Shown: positions 43,963 to 53,277, counted from the first letter of the stretch. The stretch: DNA of 64,000 nucleotides from Hyphomicrobiales bacterium (GCA_900469615.1 UBYA01000022.1:89029-153028); one strand, 5' to 3'. Translations and numbers: made by a program. Notes: a model not told the origin generated them from the letters alone.

Positions 43963-44517
43963 ATGGGCGTCAGGAATTATTTGATCGAAGGTGTTTCGGG
44001 AACCGGCAAGACCTCAGTCGCCACCGAACTGCAGCGGCGCGGCCATCACGTCATCCATGGCGACCGGGAACTGGCCTATAAAGGCGATCCGGAAACGGGT
44101 GAGCCGCTGGACGATTCCGAGTGTGACAAGCATGGTCCGGACGTGGCCTTTGGGCACAAGCACCACCTTTGGAATGTCGACAAAGTCAAATCCCTGGTCG
44201 CCGACCGGAGCCATCCGATCTCCTTCTTCTGTGGCGGATCGAGGAATTTCCATCGCTTTATCGATCGGTTTGACGGGGTTTTCGTCCTCGACGTCGATAT
44301 GGACACACTGAAAAGGCGGCTTGCCAGCAGGCCTGAAGACGAGTTTGGCGGAAGGCCGGCCGAGCGGGACGTGGTTCTGCGACTGCACGCGGAGAAAAAA
44401 GACATTCCCCACAACGCGACGAGCATCGATGCCACCGCTCCGCTCGCCGCCGTTGTCGACGAGATTCTGTCAAGGTGCGGAGAAGCGGGCCAAGAAGCCC
44501 GCGACCCTCGCTTTTGA
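43963..44517 (+). CDS. small P-loop kinase of the nucleoside/adenylate-kinase type
   Basis: The 184-residue protein starts with strand-loop-helix YLIEGVSGTGKTSVATEL, where GVSGTGKT (residues 10-17) is a Walker A loop. A second landmark, VFVLDVDMDTLKRRLASRPEDEFGG near residues 110-135, resembles the lid/arginine region of small nucleotide or nucleoside kinases. The substrate is unknown. It is flanked by visN and fliF in divergent and convergent arrangement and is not part of a motility operon. It may be a later insertion into the motility cluster. Confidence 0.78.
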   Translation: MGVRNYLIEGVSGTGKTSVATELQRRGHHVIHGDRELAYKGDPETGEPLDDSECDKHGPDVAFGHKHHLWNVDKVKSLVADRSHPISFFCGGSRNFHRFIDRFDGVFVLDVDMDTLKRRLASRPEDEFGGRPAERDVVLRLHAEKKDIPHNATSIDATAPLAAVVDEILSRCGEAGQEARDPRF

Positions 44518-44650
44518 CGGATAGCGGGCGTGCCGTCTTTTCAAGCGCATGTCTGTCGCAGAACTCACCCGTAAAACCGGAGTCCGGCGACAGATACTCG
44601 TGACAGTCCGAACTTCAGCTTGAGGCTCGAACAATATTCCGGTCCTTTTC

Positions 44651-46327
44651 TCAGGCCGCCTGGTCCACGGCCCATTTTCTGAGAATCTTCGCGGCGCGTT
44701 CTTCGCTGATCTCCACCATGCGGGACAGGCGGCGCTCCGGTCCTTCCTTGACGCGGCGGTTGAAGGTGCCGCCGTCCTCGCCCATCGTCAGCAGATCGTC
44801 GGTGCTGTCGAAGCCGAAGTCCGAGCCGAAGCCGTCCATCAGCGCCGCGCCGGGGCCGCCGACGGCCGGTGCGAAGTCCGGCAGTTCCAGTCCTGCCGCT
44901 TCGGGCAATGCCGCTCCGCCGGCCGAGCCGCCAAGCGAGCGGATCAGTGGACGGAAGCCCATCCAGACGATCAGGAAGGCGACGGCGACGAAGGCCAGCG
45001 AGTTGATGATGCCGGCCATGTTGCGGCTGAGCATATCCGTGATGCTGAAGCTGGAGGAGGTGTCGTCGAGCAGCTGGTTGTCGAGGAAGTCCATGGCGTT
45101 GACGGTGACGGCATCGCCACGGGCCGGATCGACGCCCGCGGCCGTCGCGACGATCTTCTGCATCTCGGCGACATAGGCATCGATCTTCGCCTGGTCGGCG
45201 CCCTGGCCGACCATCTGGGCGATGCGGCCCTTGTTGACCACGACCGCGACCGACAGCTTCTCGATCTTGTAGCTGTTGCGGGTGGTCGCCGTCGTCTTGC
45301 TGTTGATTTCGTAGTTGGTCTGCTCTTCGCGCTTGTCGGACTGATCGTTCGAGGTCGGCGAGTTGCCGCCGGATTGCGGAGCCGCCTGCGGAATATTCTG
45401 CTCCACGGTCGCCGCGGTATCCGGCTGGCTCTGCTGCGACTTCTGCGCTTCCTTCACCGTGCGGACGGAGCGCTCGACCTTCGAATCCGGGTCGTAGGTG
45501 GTCTCCTGCACCTGCTGGCTGTCGGTATTGAGCTGCGCCGTGACACTGGAGCGGAAATTGTCCATCCCGAGGAAGGGTGCGAGCGCCTTGTCGATGTTGG
45601 ATTCGACTTCGTTCTGGACGTTCTGCACGATGCCGAGATTGCGGCTCATCGCGCCATTGCTCGGATCGTCGCCAGAGGCGAGCAGCTGGCCCGTGGAGTC
45701 GAGGATCGTGACGTCATCGACCTCCAGGCCCGGAACGGCCGAGGCGACGAGGTGACGGATGGCCGGGGCCGACTTGCGGGCCGCTTCGGCGCTGGCGCGG
45801 ATCATGACGGATGCCGTCGGCTTCTGGTCCGCCTTCCGGAAATTGCCGACGTCCTGCATGACGATATGGACACGCGCGGCGCTGATGCCGGCGATCGAGG
45901 TGATGGTGCGGCTGATTTCGCCTTCGAGAGCGCGGACGCGGGTGACTTCCTGCATGAAGGATGTCAGGCCGAGCGAGCCGACATTGTCGAACAGCTCGTA
46001 GCCGGCATTGCCGCTGTTGGGCAGGCCGCGCTCGGCGAGCAGGGCGCGCGCCTTGCCGGTCATGCCTGCGGGGACGGTCAGGCTCGTGCCATCCGAGCCG
46101 ACCTGGAAATTGATCTTTGCTTCTGCGAGCGCGATGCTGATCTGGTTCAGATCCGTCGCATCCAGGCCGACATAAAGCGTCTCCTGTGCGGGTTTATTGA
46201 CGTAGAGGGCTGCAAAGAGGATCAGCAGCATGGAGACTGCACCGACGCCGCCGAGGATCAGCAGCCGCGTTCTCCCGAGATTCTGAATGTTCCGGAACAA
46301 GGGAACTAATTGATTTAACAGATTCAT
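44651..46327 (-). CDS. fliF: MS-ring protein FliF
   Basis: FliF forms the MS ring in the inner membrane. The ATG at 46327 (MNLLNQLVPLFRNIQNLG) gives 558 residues, the family size. Two membrane helices flank a periplasmic domain: residues 22-42 and about 435-455. The periplasmic part contains ERGLPNSGNAGYELFDNVGSLGLTSF near 95-120. The C-terminal cytoplasmic tail ends with ISEERAAKILRKWAVDQAA, the expected FliG-binding region. It lies 165 bp downstream of cheT and is probably expressed with the che operon or from its own promoter. Confidence 0.95.
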   Translation of the reverse strand: MNLLNQLVPLFRNIQNLGRTRLLILGGVGAVSMLLILFAALYVNKPAQETLYVGLDATDLNQISIALAEAKINFQVGSDGTSLTVPAGMTGKARALLAERGLPNSGNAGYELFDNVGSLGLTSFMQEVTRVRALEGEISRTITSIAGISAARVHIVMQDVGNFRKADQKPTASVMIRASAEAARKSAPAIRHLVASAVPGLEVDDVTILDSTGQLLASGDDPSNGAMSRNLGIVQNVQNEVESNIDKALAPFLGMDNFRSSVTAQLNTDSQQVQETTYDPDSKVERSVRTVKEAQKSQQSQPDTAATVEQNIPQAAPQSGGNSPTSNDQSDKREEQTNYEINSKTTATTRNSYKIEKLSVAVVVNKGRIAQMVGQGADQAKIDAYVAEMQKIVATAAGVDPARGDAVTVNAMDFLDNQLLDDTSSSFSITDMLSRNMAGIINSLAFVAVAFLIVWMGFRPLIRSLGGSAGGAALPEAAGLELPDFAPAVGGPGAALMDGFGSDFGFDSTDDLLTMGEDGGTFNRRVKEGPERRLSRMVEISEERAAKILRKWAVDQAA

Positions 46328-46492
46328 TCTGTTCTCGCACGATTCGTCAAAGACCTGATGGCTTTGTACCCTGCGGCGAAAATAGAAATCGAAACTTGTG
46401 CGAGCGTTTCGTCCGGCCGGGCGGGACGGGAAAAAGCCCCGGGAAACGGAAGGGTTACACAGGAAAAACGGTATCGGCTGCAACGCGCCCCA

Positions 46493-46882
46493 TCAGAAGA
46501 AATCGAAATCGCCGGCCGCCTTCGCCACGGGCTGCGAATGCGCGTGGAAACTGCCGCCGCCAAGCGCCTTTTGCATTTCTGTCAGCTTGACCAGGCTCAG
46601 CGCCGTGGCGAGATCGACGGTCCAGCCTTCCGGCATGGCGCCCGCGATGGTGTCGATGAACTCGGCGATGCCGCGCGTCTTCTGAACGGCGAGATCGATG
46701 CCCTGGACCACCTTCATGGCCTCCGGAGATGCCATCATGCCGGCGCCGCCGACATCGAGCAGTTGCGGCTCTATGCGCTCGATCAGATAGGCGACATCGT
46801 GCAATTCGGAGACGATGCGCAGCAGGATCGCGGGAAGCGTCTCTTCGATGGACGTCGCTTCAACGCGCTGGAAGGGGGTCAT
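46493..46882 (-). CDS. cheT: chemotaxis protein CheT (CheZ-like phosphatase motif)
   Basis: CheT of Sinorhizobium is a remote CheZ relative linked to CheY dephosphorylation and adaptation. The 129-residue product (start ATG 46882) carries DLAVQ at residues 63-67, the DXXXQ motif in which Asp and Gln act on phospho-CheY. It ends with GDFDFF, resembling the C-terminal CheY-binding peptide of CheZ. The predicted structure is helical. It follows cheD by 16 bp as last gene of the operon. A frame start at 46963 overlaps cheD and is rejected. Confidence 0.85.
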   Translation of the reverse strand: MTPFQRVEATSIEETLPAILLRIVSELHDVAYLIERIEPQLLDVGGAGMMASPEAMKVVQGIDLAVQKTRGIAEFIDTIAGAMPEGWTVDLATALSLVKLTEMQKALGGGSFHAHSQPVAKAAGDFDFF

Positions 46883-46898
46883 GCGGTAGCCTCGCTGA

Positions 46899-47453
46899 TC
46901 AGAAAAATTCGATCGTGTTGTCGACCGGCCTGGGAGCCACGACCGGACGCTGCTCCAGCGCAACGGTCTTCTGCGTCTCCGCGCCGGTCAGCGGGTATTG
47001 CCTGGCCCGTCCGGAGATGGGCCAGTATTCGACCTTGCGCCCATGCTCTCCACCCGTGCTGGAGCTGACGACCGGTATGCCTTCGTCCTTCAGAAACTGC
47101 ATGGCGAAGACCGCATTCTGCTCGCCAACATTGGAGAAGGTCGCGATCGTCTTGGCGCCGCCAAAGACCTTCGCCTCCAGCCGGTCGCGCCGCGCCCCCT
47201 TCTTCAGAAGGCCGTTGATCAGAAGTTCCATGAGGTGCACGCCGTACCGCGTCGCATCGCCGCCGCTCATCGGCGAATTGGCCATTCCCGGGAGGAGGAA
47301 ATGGTTCATTCCGCCGACGCCGGCGATGGGGTCGCGCAGGCAAGCCGCCACGCAGGAGCCGAGAATGGTCGTCAGCACCACTTCCGGATCGCTGATGACC
47401 TTGTACTCGCCCTGTATGATATGCACGCGACGGGCTGCACCCTCGACGATCAT
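46899..47453 (-). CDS. cheD: receptor glutamine deamidase CheD
   Basis: CheD deamidates glutamines in chemoreceptors. The 184-residue enzyme has the catalytic Cys in LGSCVAACLRDP near residues 30-41 and the catalytic His in GMNHFLLPG near 47-55, followed by RYGVHLMELLINGLLKKG near 68-85. All are typical. The start overlaps cheY2 by four bases. Confidence 0.95.
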   Translation of the reverse strand: MIVEGAARRVHIIQGEYKVISDPEVVLTTILGSCVAACLRDPIAGVGGMNHFLLPGMANSPMSGGDATRYGVHLMELLINGLLKKGARRDRLEAKVFGGAKTIATFSNVGEQNAVFAMQFLKDEGIPVVSSSTGGEHGRKVEYWPISGRARQYPLTGAETQKTVALEQRPVVAPRPVDNTIEFF

Positions 47454-47839
47454 TTCAATGCTCCGAACACAGCCTCGATGGCTGCTTTCATCTTCTCGAT
47501 GGTGAAGGGCTTGGCCAGCACGTTGTTGGCGCCGAGCTGCGCTGCCTTCTGGACCAGCGCGCGGTCGCCCTGCGCCGTCAGGATGATGAAGGCCGCCTTC
47601 TTGGTCGCCGGGTTGGTGCGCACCGCCTGCAGGAGGCCGAGCCCGTCCATCTTCGGCATGTTGAAATCGGAGATGACCAGATGATGCGGCTGCTGCTGCA
47701 TGATCTTCATCCCCTGCTCGCCGTCGCCGGCAGCCGTGATCTGCTTGAATCCGAGCTGCGTCAGCGCATCGCTCAACAGCAGGCGGCTGGTGACCTGATC
47801 GTCGACGATCAGAACTTTGATTTTCTCCGCTAGAGACAT
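47450..47839 (-). CDS. cheY2: response regulator CheY2
   Basis: This single-domain receiver of 129 residues carries the acidic pair near residues 13-14, the phospho-acceptor Asp58 (LVISDFNMPKMDG) and the conserved Lys near 110 (LAKPF). In Sinorhizobium CheY2 is the main output to the motor and CheY1 serves as a phosphate sink. The start at 47839 shares a base with the cheB stop. A much longer frame to 48271 is antisense-like noise over cheB. Confidence 0.93.
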   Translation of the reverse strand: MSLAEKIKVLIVDDQVTSRLLLSDALTQLGFKQITAAGDGEQGMKIMQQQPHHLVISDFNMPKMDGLGLLQAVRTNPATKKAAFIILTAQGDRALVQKAAQLGANNVLAKPFTIEKMKAAIEAVFGALK

Positions 47840-48882
47840 TATTCGCTCCCTTCCTTTCGGGCGGCTGTTATCTTCAAAATTTCCTCGCCAATGGCGTTCA
47901 GCGGAAACTGTTGTTCGACGGCGCCAAGCTCGTGGGCGACCCTCGGCATGCCGTAGACCACGCAGGTCTTCTCGTTCTGGCCGATAGTGCGCGCGCCGGC
48001 GTGGCGCATCTTGAGGAGACCGGCAGCGCCGTCGCGCCCCATGCCGGTCAGAATCACGCCGACGGCATTGCGGCCCGCCAGTTCGGCAACCGAATCGAAG
48101 AGCACGTCGACGGAAGGGCGATGACCGTTCACCGGCGCGCCGTCCACCAGACGGCAATGCGGCGCCGAGGCATTGACAACCCGCAGGTGCCTTTCGCCGC
48201 CGGGCGCCAGATAGATCTTGCCGATTTCCAGCCGCGCGCCGTCGGTCGCTTCCTGGACGACCGGCGCGCACAGGCGGTTCAGCCGCTCGGCGAAGCTGCG
48301 GGTGAAGGTCGGCGGCATATGCTGCGTGATGACGGTCGGCGGGCAGTTGGCCGGAAATTTCTGAAGCACATTGATCAGCGCCTCGACACCGCCGGTGGAA
48401 GAACCGATGGCGACGATCTTGCGGCCGACACGGAAATCGGCAACGGCCGGCGGCGGCACGCGCTCGGCGGCCGGCTTGACGTATTGCCGCTGCGAGCGGG
48501 CTGCCGCCTTCACCTTCTCGGCCAGGTCGCCGAACGGATGCGGCTCGCCCGGCGAGGGTTTCCCGACGCAGTCGAATGCACCGATTTCAAGGGCCGCGAG
48601 TGTCGCATCGGCGCCGCGATGCGTCATGGTGGAGACCATGATGACCGGCATGGGCCTGAGCGTCATGATCTTTTCCAGAAAGTCGAGGCCGTTCATGTTC
48701 GGCATCTCGATGTCGAGCGTGACGACATCGGGATTGAGCGCCTTGATGGCGGCGCGCGCCTCCAGCGCATCGCCGGCCTGGCCGACAACGTCGACCTCGG
48801 GATCGGCACGCAGCACGGCGCTGATCAGGCCGCGCATGGTCGGCGAGTCGTCGACCACGAGAACACGGGCGGCAGCGTTCAT
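47839..48882 (-). CDS. cheB: receptor methylesterase CheB
   Basis: CheB demethylates chemoreceptors and is activated by CheA phosphorylation. The 347-residue protein has an N-terminal receiver (VVDDSPTMRGL near residues 9-19, Asp near 56 in VTLDIEMPNMNG) and a C-terminal esterase domain with GSSTGGVEAL near 160-169, TQHMPPTFTRSF near 190-201 and ILTGMGRDGAAGL near 276-288. Catalytic Ser, His and Asp are in place. It overlaps cheR by four bases. Confidence 0.96.
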   Translation of the reverse strand: MNAAARVLVVDDSPTMRGLISAVLRADPEVDVVGQAGDALEARAAIKALNPDVVTLDIEMPNMNGLDFLEKIMTLRPMPVIMVSTMTHRGADATLAALEIGAFDCVGKPSPGEPHPFGDLAEKVKAAARSQRQYVKPAAERVPPPAVADFRVGRKIVAIGSSTGGVEALINVLQKFPANCPPTVITQHMPPTFTRSFAERLNRLCAPVVQEATDGARLEIGKIYLAPGGERHLRVVNASAPHCRLVDGAPVNGHRPSVDVLFDSVAELAGRNAVGVILTGMGRDGAAGLLKMRHAGARTIGQNEKTCVVYGMPRVAHELGAVEQQFPLNAIGEEILKITAARKEGSE

Positions 48883-49787
48883 GGTTTCCTCCCCGCGGCC
48901 TTGCCGAGATAGCGATAGGTCGTGATGCCGATATTGTCGAAGAGGTGCTTCGCCTCGCCGGAGACGCGCTCGGAATGGCCGATGTAGAGGTGGCCGGCAT
49001 CCTGCAGCTGGCCGGCAAAGCGCGCCCAGATCTTCGTCTGCGTGGGTTCATCGAAATAGATGACCACGTTGCGGCAGAAGATGACGTCGAACATGCCCTT
49101 GAAGGGCCACTGCCCCAGGAGATTGAGCTCATTGAACGTAATGAGCCGCTTGACGCGATCGTCGATCTGGAATTTGCGGCGGCCCTGCACGTTGACCTCC
49201 TGGAACCATTGCTTGCGCATGGCAGGCGAGATCGTCTCGAGGGATGCTTCGTCATAGGCGCCGGCGCGGGCAAGACCCAGGATCTTGGGGTCGATATCCG
49301 TCGCCAGGATCCTGAAATCGAAGTCCGCGGCATTCGGCATCATCGCCAGCACCGTCAGCGCGATCGAATAGGGTTCCTGCCCGTCCGAGCACGCGGCCGA
49401 CCAGATGCGCACCCGGCCGCCGGCCCTGGCGCGCGCCAGCAGGCCCGGCAGAACCTCGTCGCGCAGATGGTCGAAATGATGGTTTTCGCGAAAGAAGCGC
49501 GTGAAGTTGGTCGTCAGATGCGACAGCATCTCGCGGCGCGCGGCACTTCCGGCCGGCGAGGAAACCAGCTGGCAGTAGTCGCGGAAGCCGGCAAGGCCGA
49601 GCGCGCGGATATGCTTCGACAGCCTGGAATAGACCAGCGACGCCTTGCTCTCGTTGAGCGAAATGCCCGCATCGGAATAGATCATGGCGGCAATTTCGGA
49701 GAGATCGCGCCGCGTCAGCGGATACTCGCCGCTCGCCAGAATCTCATCCGGAGACGCCTTGAAATCCATTGCTCCCATCACGCTCAT
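48879..49787 (-). CDS. cheR: receptor methyltransferase CheR
   Basis: CheR methylates receptor glutamates with S-adenosylmethionine. The 302-residue product has an N-terminal helical domain, LTTNFTRFFRENHHFDHL near residues 88-105, VRIWSAACSDGQEPYSIAL near 122-140 (the SAM loop), and DVIFCRNVVIYFDEPTQ near 230-246. Length and motif order match the family. It overlaps cheW and cheB by four bases each. Confidence 0.96.
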   Translation of the reverse strand: MSVMGAMDFKASPDEILASGEYPLTRRDLSEIAAMIYSDAGISLNESKASLVYSRLSKHIRALGLAGFRDYCQLVSSPAGSAARREMLSHLTTNFTRFFRENHHFDHLRDEVLPGLLARARAGGRVRIWSAACSDGQEPYSIALTVLAMMPNAADFDFRILATDIDPKILGLARAGAYDEASLETISPAMRKQWFQEVNVQGRRKFQIDDRVKRLITFNELNLLGQWPFKGMFDVIFCRNVVIYFDEPTQTKIWARFAGQLQDAGHLYIGHSERVSGEAKHLFDNIGITTYRYLGKAAGRKP

Positions 49788-50251
49788 GCAGCCTCGCTTT
49801 CGCTGTCAAGGAACAGGGCTTCCAGCTCGATCAGGCAGATCATGCGGCGATCGATCGCCACGATGCCGCGCGCAAACTGCCGCTCGTAATCGGAGGAGAC
49901 TTCCGGCGTCGGCTGGATGCTGTCGCCGGTGATCGTCAGGATGTCCGAAACCGCGTCGACAAGAAGGCCGACCGCCTTGCGTCTGACTTGCGCCACGATG
50001 ATCACATGCCGCTGTGTCGGCTCGGACCGCTTCATGCCGAGCCGGGCGGAGAGATCGACGATCGGCAGCACGGCGCCGCGCAGATTGATGACGCCGAGCA
50101 TGTAGCCCGGCGCGTGCGGCATGGCCGTTGCCGGCGTCCAGCCCCGAATTTCGCGAACCGACATGACATCGACGCAGAACTCCTGGTCCCCGATCCGGAA
50201 GGCGATCAACTCGCGGACGCCCTGCGTCAGGTTCTTGACGGCATAGGACAT
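49784..50251 (-). CDS. cheW: chemotaxis coupling protein CheW
   Basis: CheW couples receptors to CheA. The 155-residue product contains LIAFRIGDQEFCVDVMSVREIRGW near residues 15-38 and GVINLRGAVLPIVDLSARLGM near 54-74, the two CheW hallmarks. It lies three bases downstream of cheA. Confidence 0.96.
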   Translation of the reverse strand: MSYAVKNLTQGVRELIAFRIGDQEFCVDVMSVREIRGWTPATAMPHAPGYMLGVINLRGAVLPIVDLSARLGMKRSEPTQRHVIIVAQVRRKAVGLLVDAVSDILTITGDSIQPTPEVSSDYERQFARGIVAIDRRMICLIELEALFLDSESEAA

Positions 50252-50254
50252 GAC

Positions 50255-52540
50255 TTACCCCACCGCTGCGTAAGATATTTCAGGCTTCAGCGACTGGCCG
50301 CGCGAAGCGCCGACCACCGCATCGACATCGAGGATCAGGGCGACGCGGCCATCGCCGAGGATGGTGGCGGCCGCAATGCCCGGCACATGCGTATAATTGG
50401 CCTCTAGGCTCTTGATGACGACCTGGCGCTGACCCTGAATGGCATCGACCATGAGGGCGCGCTGACCGCCGCCTTCCGATTCCACCAGCAGCGCGACGCC
50501 TTCGACCGGATTGGCCTGCGTGGCGCGGAAGTTCAGGATGCGGCCGACATCGACCAGCGGGCAGAAGCTGTTGCGGATCGAGATCAGGCGATGGTTCGCG
50601 CCGAAGGAATGGATGGCGGATGCCTCGGGCTGCAGCGTTTCGACGATCGCCGTCAGCGGCACGACGAGGGTCTGGCCGGCAACCGTCACCACCATGCCGT
50701 CGAGGACGGCGAGCGTCAGCGGCAGGCTCATGGTGAAGACGGAGCCCTGCCCCGGCTTGGAGGTGATGTTGATGCGGCCGCCGAGCGCCTGGATCGAGCG
50801 CTTGACCACATCCATGCCGACGCCGCGGCCGGAAATGTCGGAGATCTTGTCGGCAGTCGAGAAGCCCGGCAGGAAGATCAGATTGTCGATTTCCTCATCC
50901 GACAGATTGGCGTCGGCGGCGATCAGATCGTTGTCGATGGCCTTCTGGCGCACCCTCTCGCGGTTGATGCCGGCGCCGTCGTCTGCCAGCTCGATGAGAA
51001 TGCGGCCGGAACGGTGCTTGGCCGTCAGGCGGACGGTGCCTTCCGGGTTCTTGCCGAGCGCCGTACGCTTTTCCGGCGTTTCGATGCCGTGGTCGACGGC
51101 ATTGCGGATCATGTGCGTCAGCGGTTCTGCGAGCTTGTCGATCACGGTCTTGTCGACCTCGGTGTTCTCGCCCTCGGTGATCAGGCGGATCGACTTGCCG
51201 GTCATGTCGGCGATTTCGCGGACGATGCGCGACATGCGCTGGAAGACGGGCTTCACCGGCTGGGCGCGGATCGCCATGACGCTGTCCTGGATCTCGCGGG
51301 TGAGCTGCTGCAGCTCTTCGAGACCCATGTTGATGGAGGACGTGCCGTTATTGTCATTCTCGATGACGCTCTGGGAAAGCATCGCCTGGTTGATGACGAG
51401 CTCGCCGACAAGGTTGATCAGGCGATCGACACGATCGAGATCGACGCGAATGGTCTGGCCGACGCCGGCGGCGGCGCTGTTCTGCGCGGCGACCGCATTG
51501 GAAGCAGCGGTGGCGGCGGCCATGGCAGCCTCCTTCTTCTCGACGCGCGCGGCGGCGGCGGCAAGCTGCGTCACGTTGCTGGCCGTTTCCGCGGCGGCCA
51601 CGGCGGCAGCGGCATCGTTCTTCGGCGCCGGCGCATCCTCGGTGGATTCGGCAGCCGGCACGGCGCCGTCCTCGTCAAGGATCGACAGATCGAAGGGCAC
51701 CGGCACCATCGGCAATTCCTCGCCGTCCGGGGAACCGGCGCCGCTTCCGGCCTGCCGGACCTCGAGATCGCAATCCCACTCGGCAAATTCGAAGACGGTG
51801 CGAATGGCGTCTTCGCCCTTGTCGGTCTTGATCGAGATCGCCCACTTGAAATATGCGCCTTCCGGATCGAGGTCGGGAAGACCCGGCAACGCGTCCATGT
51901 CGCAGAAGATGTTCATCTCGCCCAGCCGCGCGAGATCGCGCAGCAGCAGCGTGGCGTCGTTGCCCTTGGCGTAGAGATCGGAGCGCGGCTTGAAGTTGAC
52001 TTCATATTCCGGCACGCCGCCGTCCGCCGGCTCGTCTGCGCCGAAATCGTCGTCGAAGCTGAAGGGGATGGGCTGGAAGCCGCTCTCATCGGTCGGCACG
52101 GGCATCGCGGGCTTGGGAGCGGCCTCGACGGCAGCTGCGGCCGTCGGCGCGGGCAGATCGCCATTTGCCAGCGCTTCCAGCTCCTTGACCAGGCCGCGGC
52201 TGCGCGCCTGATCGACGCTGCCGCCATCGCGCGCGGCATTGGTGAGATCCGCCAGGACATCGGCGGCCTTGAGCATGACCTTCAGGACATCCTGGGTCGG
52301 CTCCAGCTTGTTGGATCGAACGCAATCGAGCGTGGTCTCGAAGACGTGGGCGAATGCGACCAGGTCGTCCAGACCGAAGGCACCAGCCCCACCCTTGATG
52401 GAATGAACGGCGCGGAACACGGCATTGACGGTTTCCGGATCACGGTCGCCGTCATTCATTTTCAGGAGACCGGATTCCAGTTCGGCGAGCTGCTCTTCGC
52501 ACTCCTGGAAGAAAATCTCTTTGATTTCGTTCATATCCAT
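50255..52540 (-). CDS. cheA: chemotaxis histidine kinase CheA
   Basis: CheA autophosphorylates and passes phosphate to CheY1, CheY2 and CheB. The 761-residue protein contains the Hpt domain with phospho-His46 (FRAVHSIKGGAGAFG), an Ala/Pro-rich linker with an additional conserved region, the dimerisation domain near residues 360-440, and the ATPase domain with AVDHGIETP near 480 and GRGVGMDVVK near 573. The C-terminal CheW-like domain includes LTLAVLDGMVV and LIEVSR-like regions. It is longer than enteric CheA (about 655). It starts 16 bp after cheY1. Confidence 0.97.
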   Translation of the reverse strand: MDMNEIKEIFFQECEEQLAELESGLLKMNDGDRDPETVNAVFRAVHSIKGGAGAFGLDDLVAFAHVFETTLDCVRSNKLEPTQDVLKVMLKAADVLADLTNAARDGGSVDQARSRGLVKELEALANGDLPAPTAAAAVEAAPKPAMPVPTDESGFQPIPFSFDDDFGADEPADGGVPEYEVNFKPRSDLYAKGNDATLLLRDLARLGEMNIFCDMDALPGLPDLDPEGAYFKWAISIKTDKGEDAIRTVFEFAEWDCDLEVRQAGSGAGSPDGEELPMVPVPFDLSILDEDGAVPAAESTEDAPAPKNDAAAAVAAAETASNVTQLAAAAARVEKKEAAMAAATAASNAVAAQNSAAAGVGQTIRVDLDRVDRLINLVGELVINQAMLSQSVIENDNNGTSSINMGLEELQQLTREIQDSVMAIRAQPVKPVFQRMSRIVREIADMTGKSIRLITEGENTEVDKTVIDKLAEPLTHMIRNAVDHGIETPEKRTALGKNPEGTVRLTAKHRSGRILIELADDGAGINRERVRQKAIDNDLIAADANLSDEEIDNLIFLPGFSTADKISDISGRGVGMDVVKRSIQALGGRINITSKPGQGSVFTMSLPLTLAVLDGMVVTVAGQTLVVPLTAIVETLQPEASAIHSFGANHRLISIRNSFCPLVDVGRILNFRATQANPVEGVALLVESEGGGQRALMVDAIQGQRQVVIKSLEANYTHVPGIAAATILGDGRVALILDVDAVVGASRGQSLKPEISYAAVG

Positions 52541-52556
52541 GAGGGGTGGATCCTGT

Positions 52557-52922
52557 CTAGGCGGTTACGCGCTCGATGGCATCGATCAGCTTGGCGGGAT
52601 CGAACGGCTTGACGATCCAGCCGGTCGCACCGGCCTGGCGGGCACGGTTCTTCTTTTCCGCATCGCTTTCGGTCGTCAGCACGAGGATCGGAACGGCGCG
52701 ATATCTGTCGTTGCGGCGCACGCCCTCGATGAAGCCGAAGCCGTCAAGGCGCGGCATGTTGATATCCGTGACGATGACGTCGGGATTGGCTTCTTCGAGA
52801 ATTTCCAGGCCCTCGACGCCGTCTTCGGCCTGAATGGTCTCGAAACCCGCATTGTTGAGGGTGACGAGAAGCATGTTTCGAATGGTCCGTGAATCATCCA
52901 CGGTCAGCACTTTTTTCTTCAT
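52557..52922 (-). CDS. cheY1: response regulator CheY1
   Basis: This receiver protein of 121 residues has the acidic pair Asp9/Asp10, phospho-acceptor Asp53 (VIVTDINMPRLDG) and Lys near 105 (VKPFDP). In Sinorhizobium CheY1 acts as phosphate sink, helped by CheS. Its start overlaps the cheS stop by four bases, and cheA follows closely, giving the expected cheS-cheY1-cheA order. Confidence 0.93.
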   Translation of the reverse strand: MKKKVLTVDDSRTIRNMLLVTLNNAGFETIQAEDGVEGLEILEEANPDVIVTDINMPRLDGFGFIEGVRRNDRYRAVPILVLTTESDAEKKNRARQAGATGWIVKPFDPAKLIDAIERVTA

Positions 52923-53215
52923 TGCCGGATCTCCTTGGCAAGCAGATGGGAGATATCCACCCCGATCACCTGCATCGTTTTTTGAAATGCATCCGACACC
53001 TTCGAGAAGGTGAAGGAGAGCTTGTCCTCATCCCAGGTCTTGGCGGCGGCCATGATGACCTGCACGCACAAGGTCCCGATCCTTTCGACGCCGGACGCAT
53101 CGATCGCGACATTGCTGCCGCGCGCACCCATCAACGTGCCGCGAAGGGCCGAGGCCTCGTTGAGGTCCAGCACCGCGGCCAGACTGATTGTCTTTTCGCC
53201 TTTCTTGCTCGGCAT
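52919..53215 (-). CDS. cheS: chemotaxis protein CheS (STAS domain)
   Basis: CheS of Sinorhizobium binds CheA and speeds the loss of phosphate from CheY1. The 98-residue product is a single STAS-like domain: ISLAAVLDLNEASALRGTLMG near residues 10-30 and NVAIDASGVERIGTLCVQVIMAA near 35-57. Length matches the known protein. It follows icpA by 62 bp and overlaps cheY1 by four bases. Confidence 0.88.
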   Translation of the reverse strand: MPSKKGEKTISLAAVLDLNEASALRGTLMGARGSNVAIDASGVERIGTLCVQVIMAAAKTWDEDKLSFTFSKVSDAFQKTMQVIGVDISHLLAKEIRQ

Positions 53216-53277
53216 CGCTTCAATCCTTGTTGTCTGAAATCGGACCGGCCGGCCCGCATGCGAATGAAAACGTGAAA

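Noticed and set aside
43499..43984. 161-codon plus-strand frame before the kinase gene
   Set aside because: No family resemblance, basic composition with many Arg and Ser, weak ribosome site and overlap with the kinase start; treated as non-coding.
47450..48271. Extended start for cheY2
   Set aside because: The extra N-terminal sequence is antisense-type noise across cheB; the 47839 ATG gives a normal 129-residue receiver.
50591..52612. 673-codon plus-strand open frame
   Set aside because: Antisense to cheA; no motif and GC-driven.
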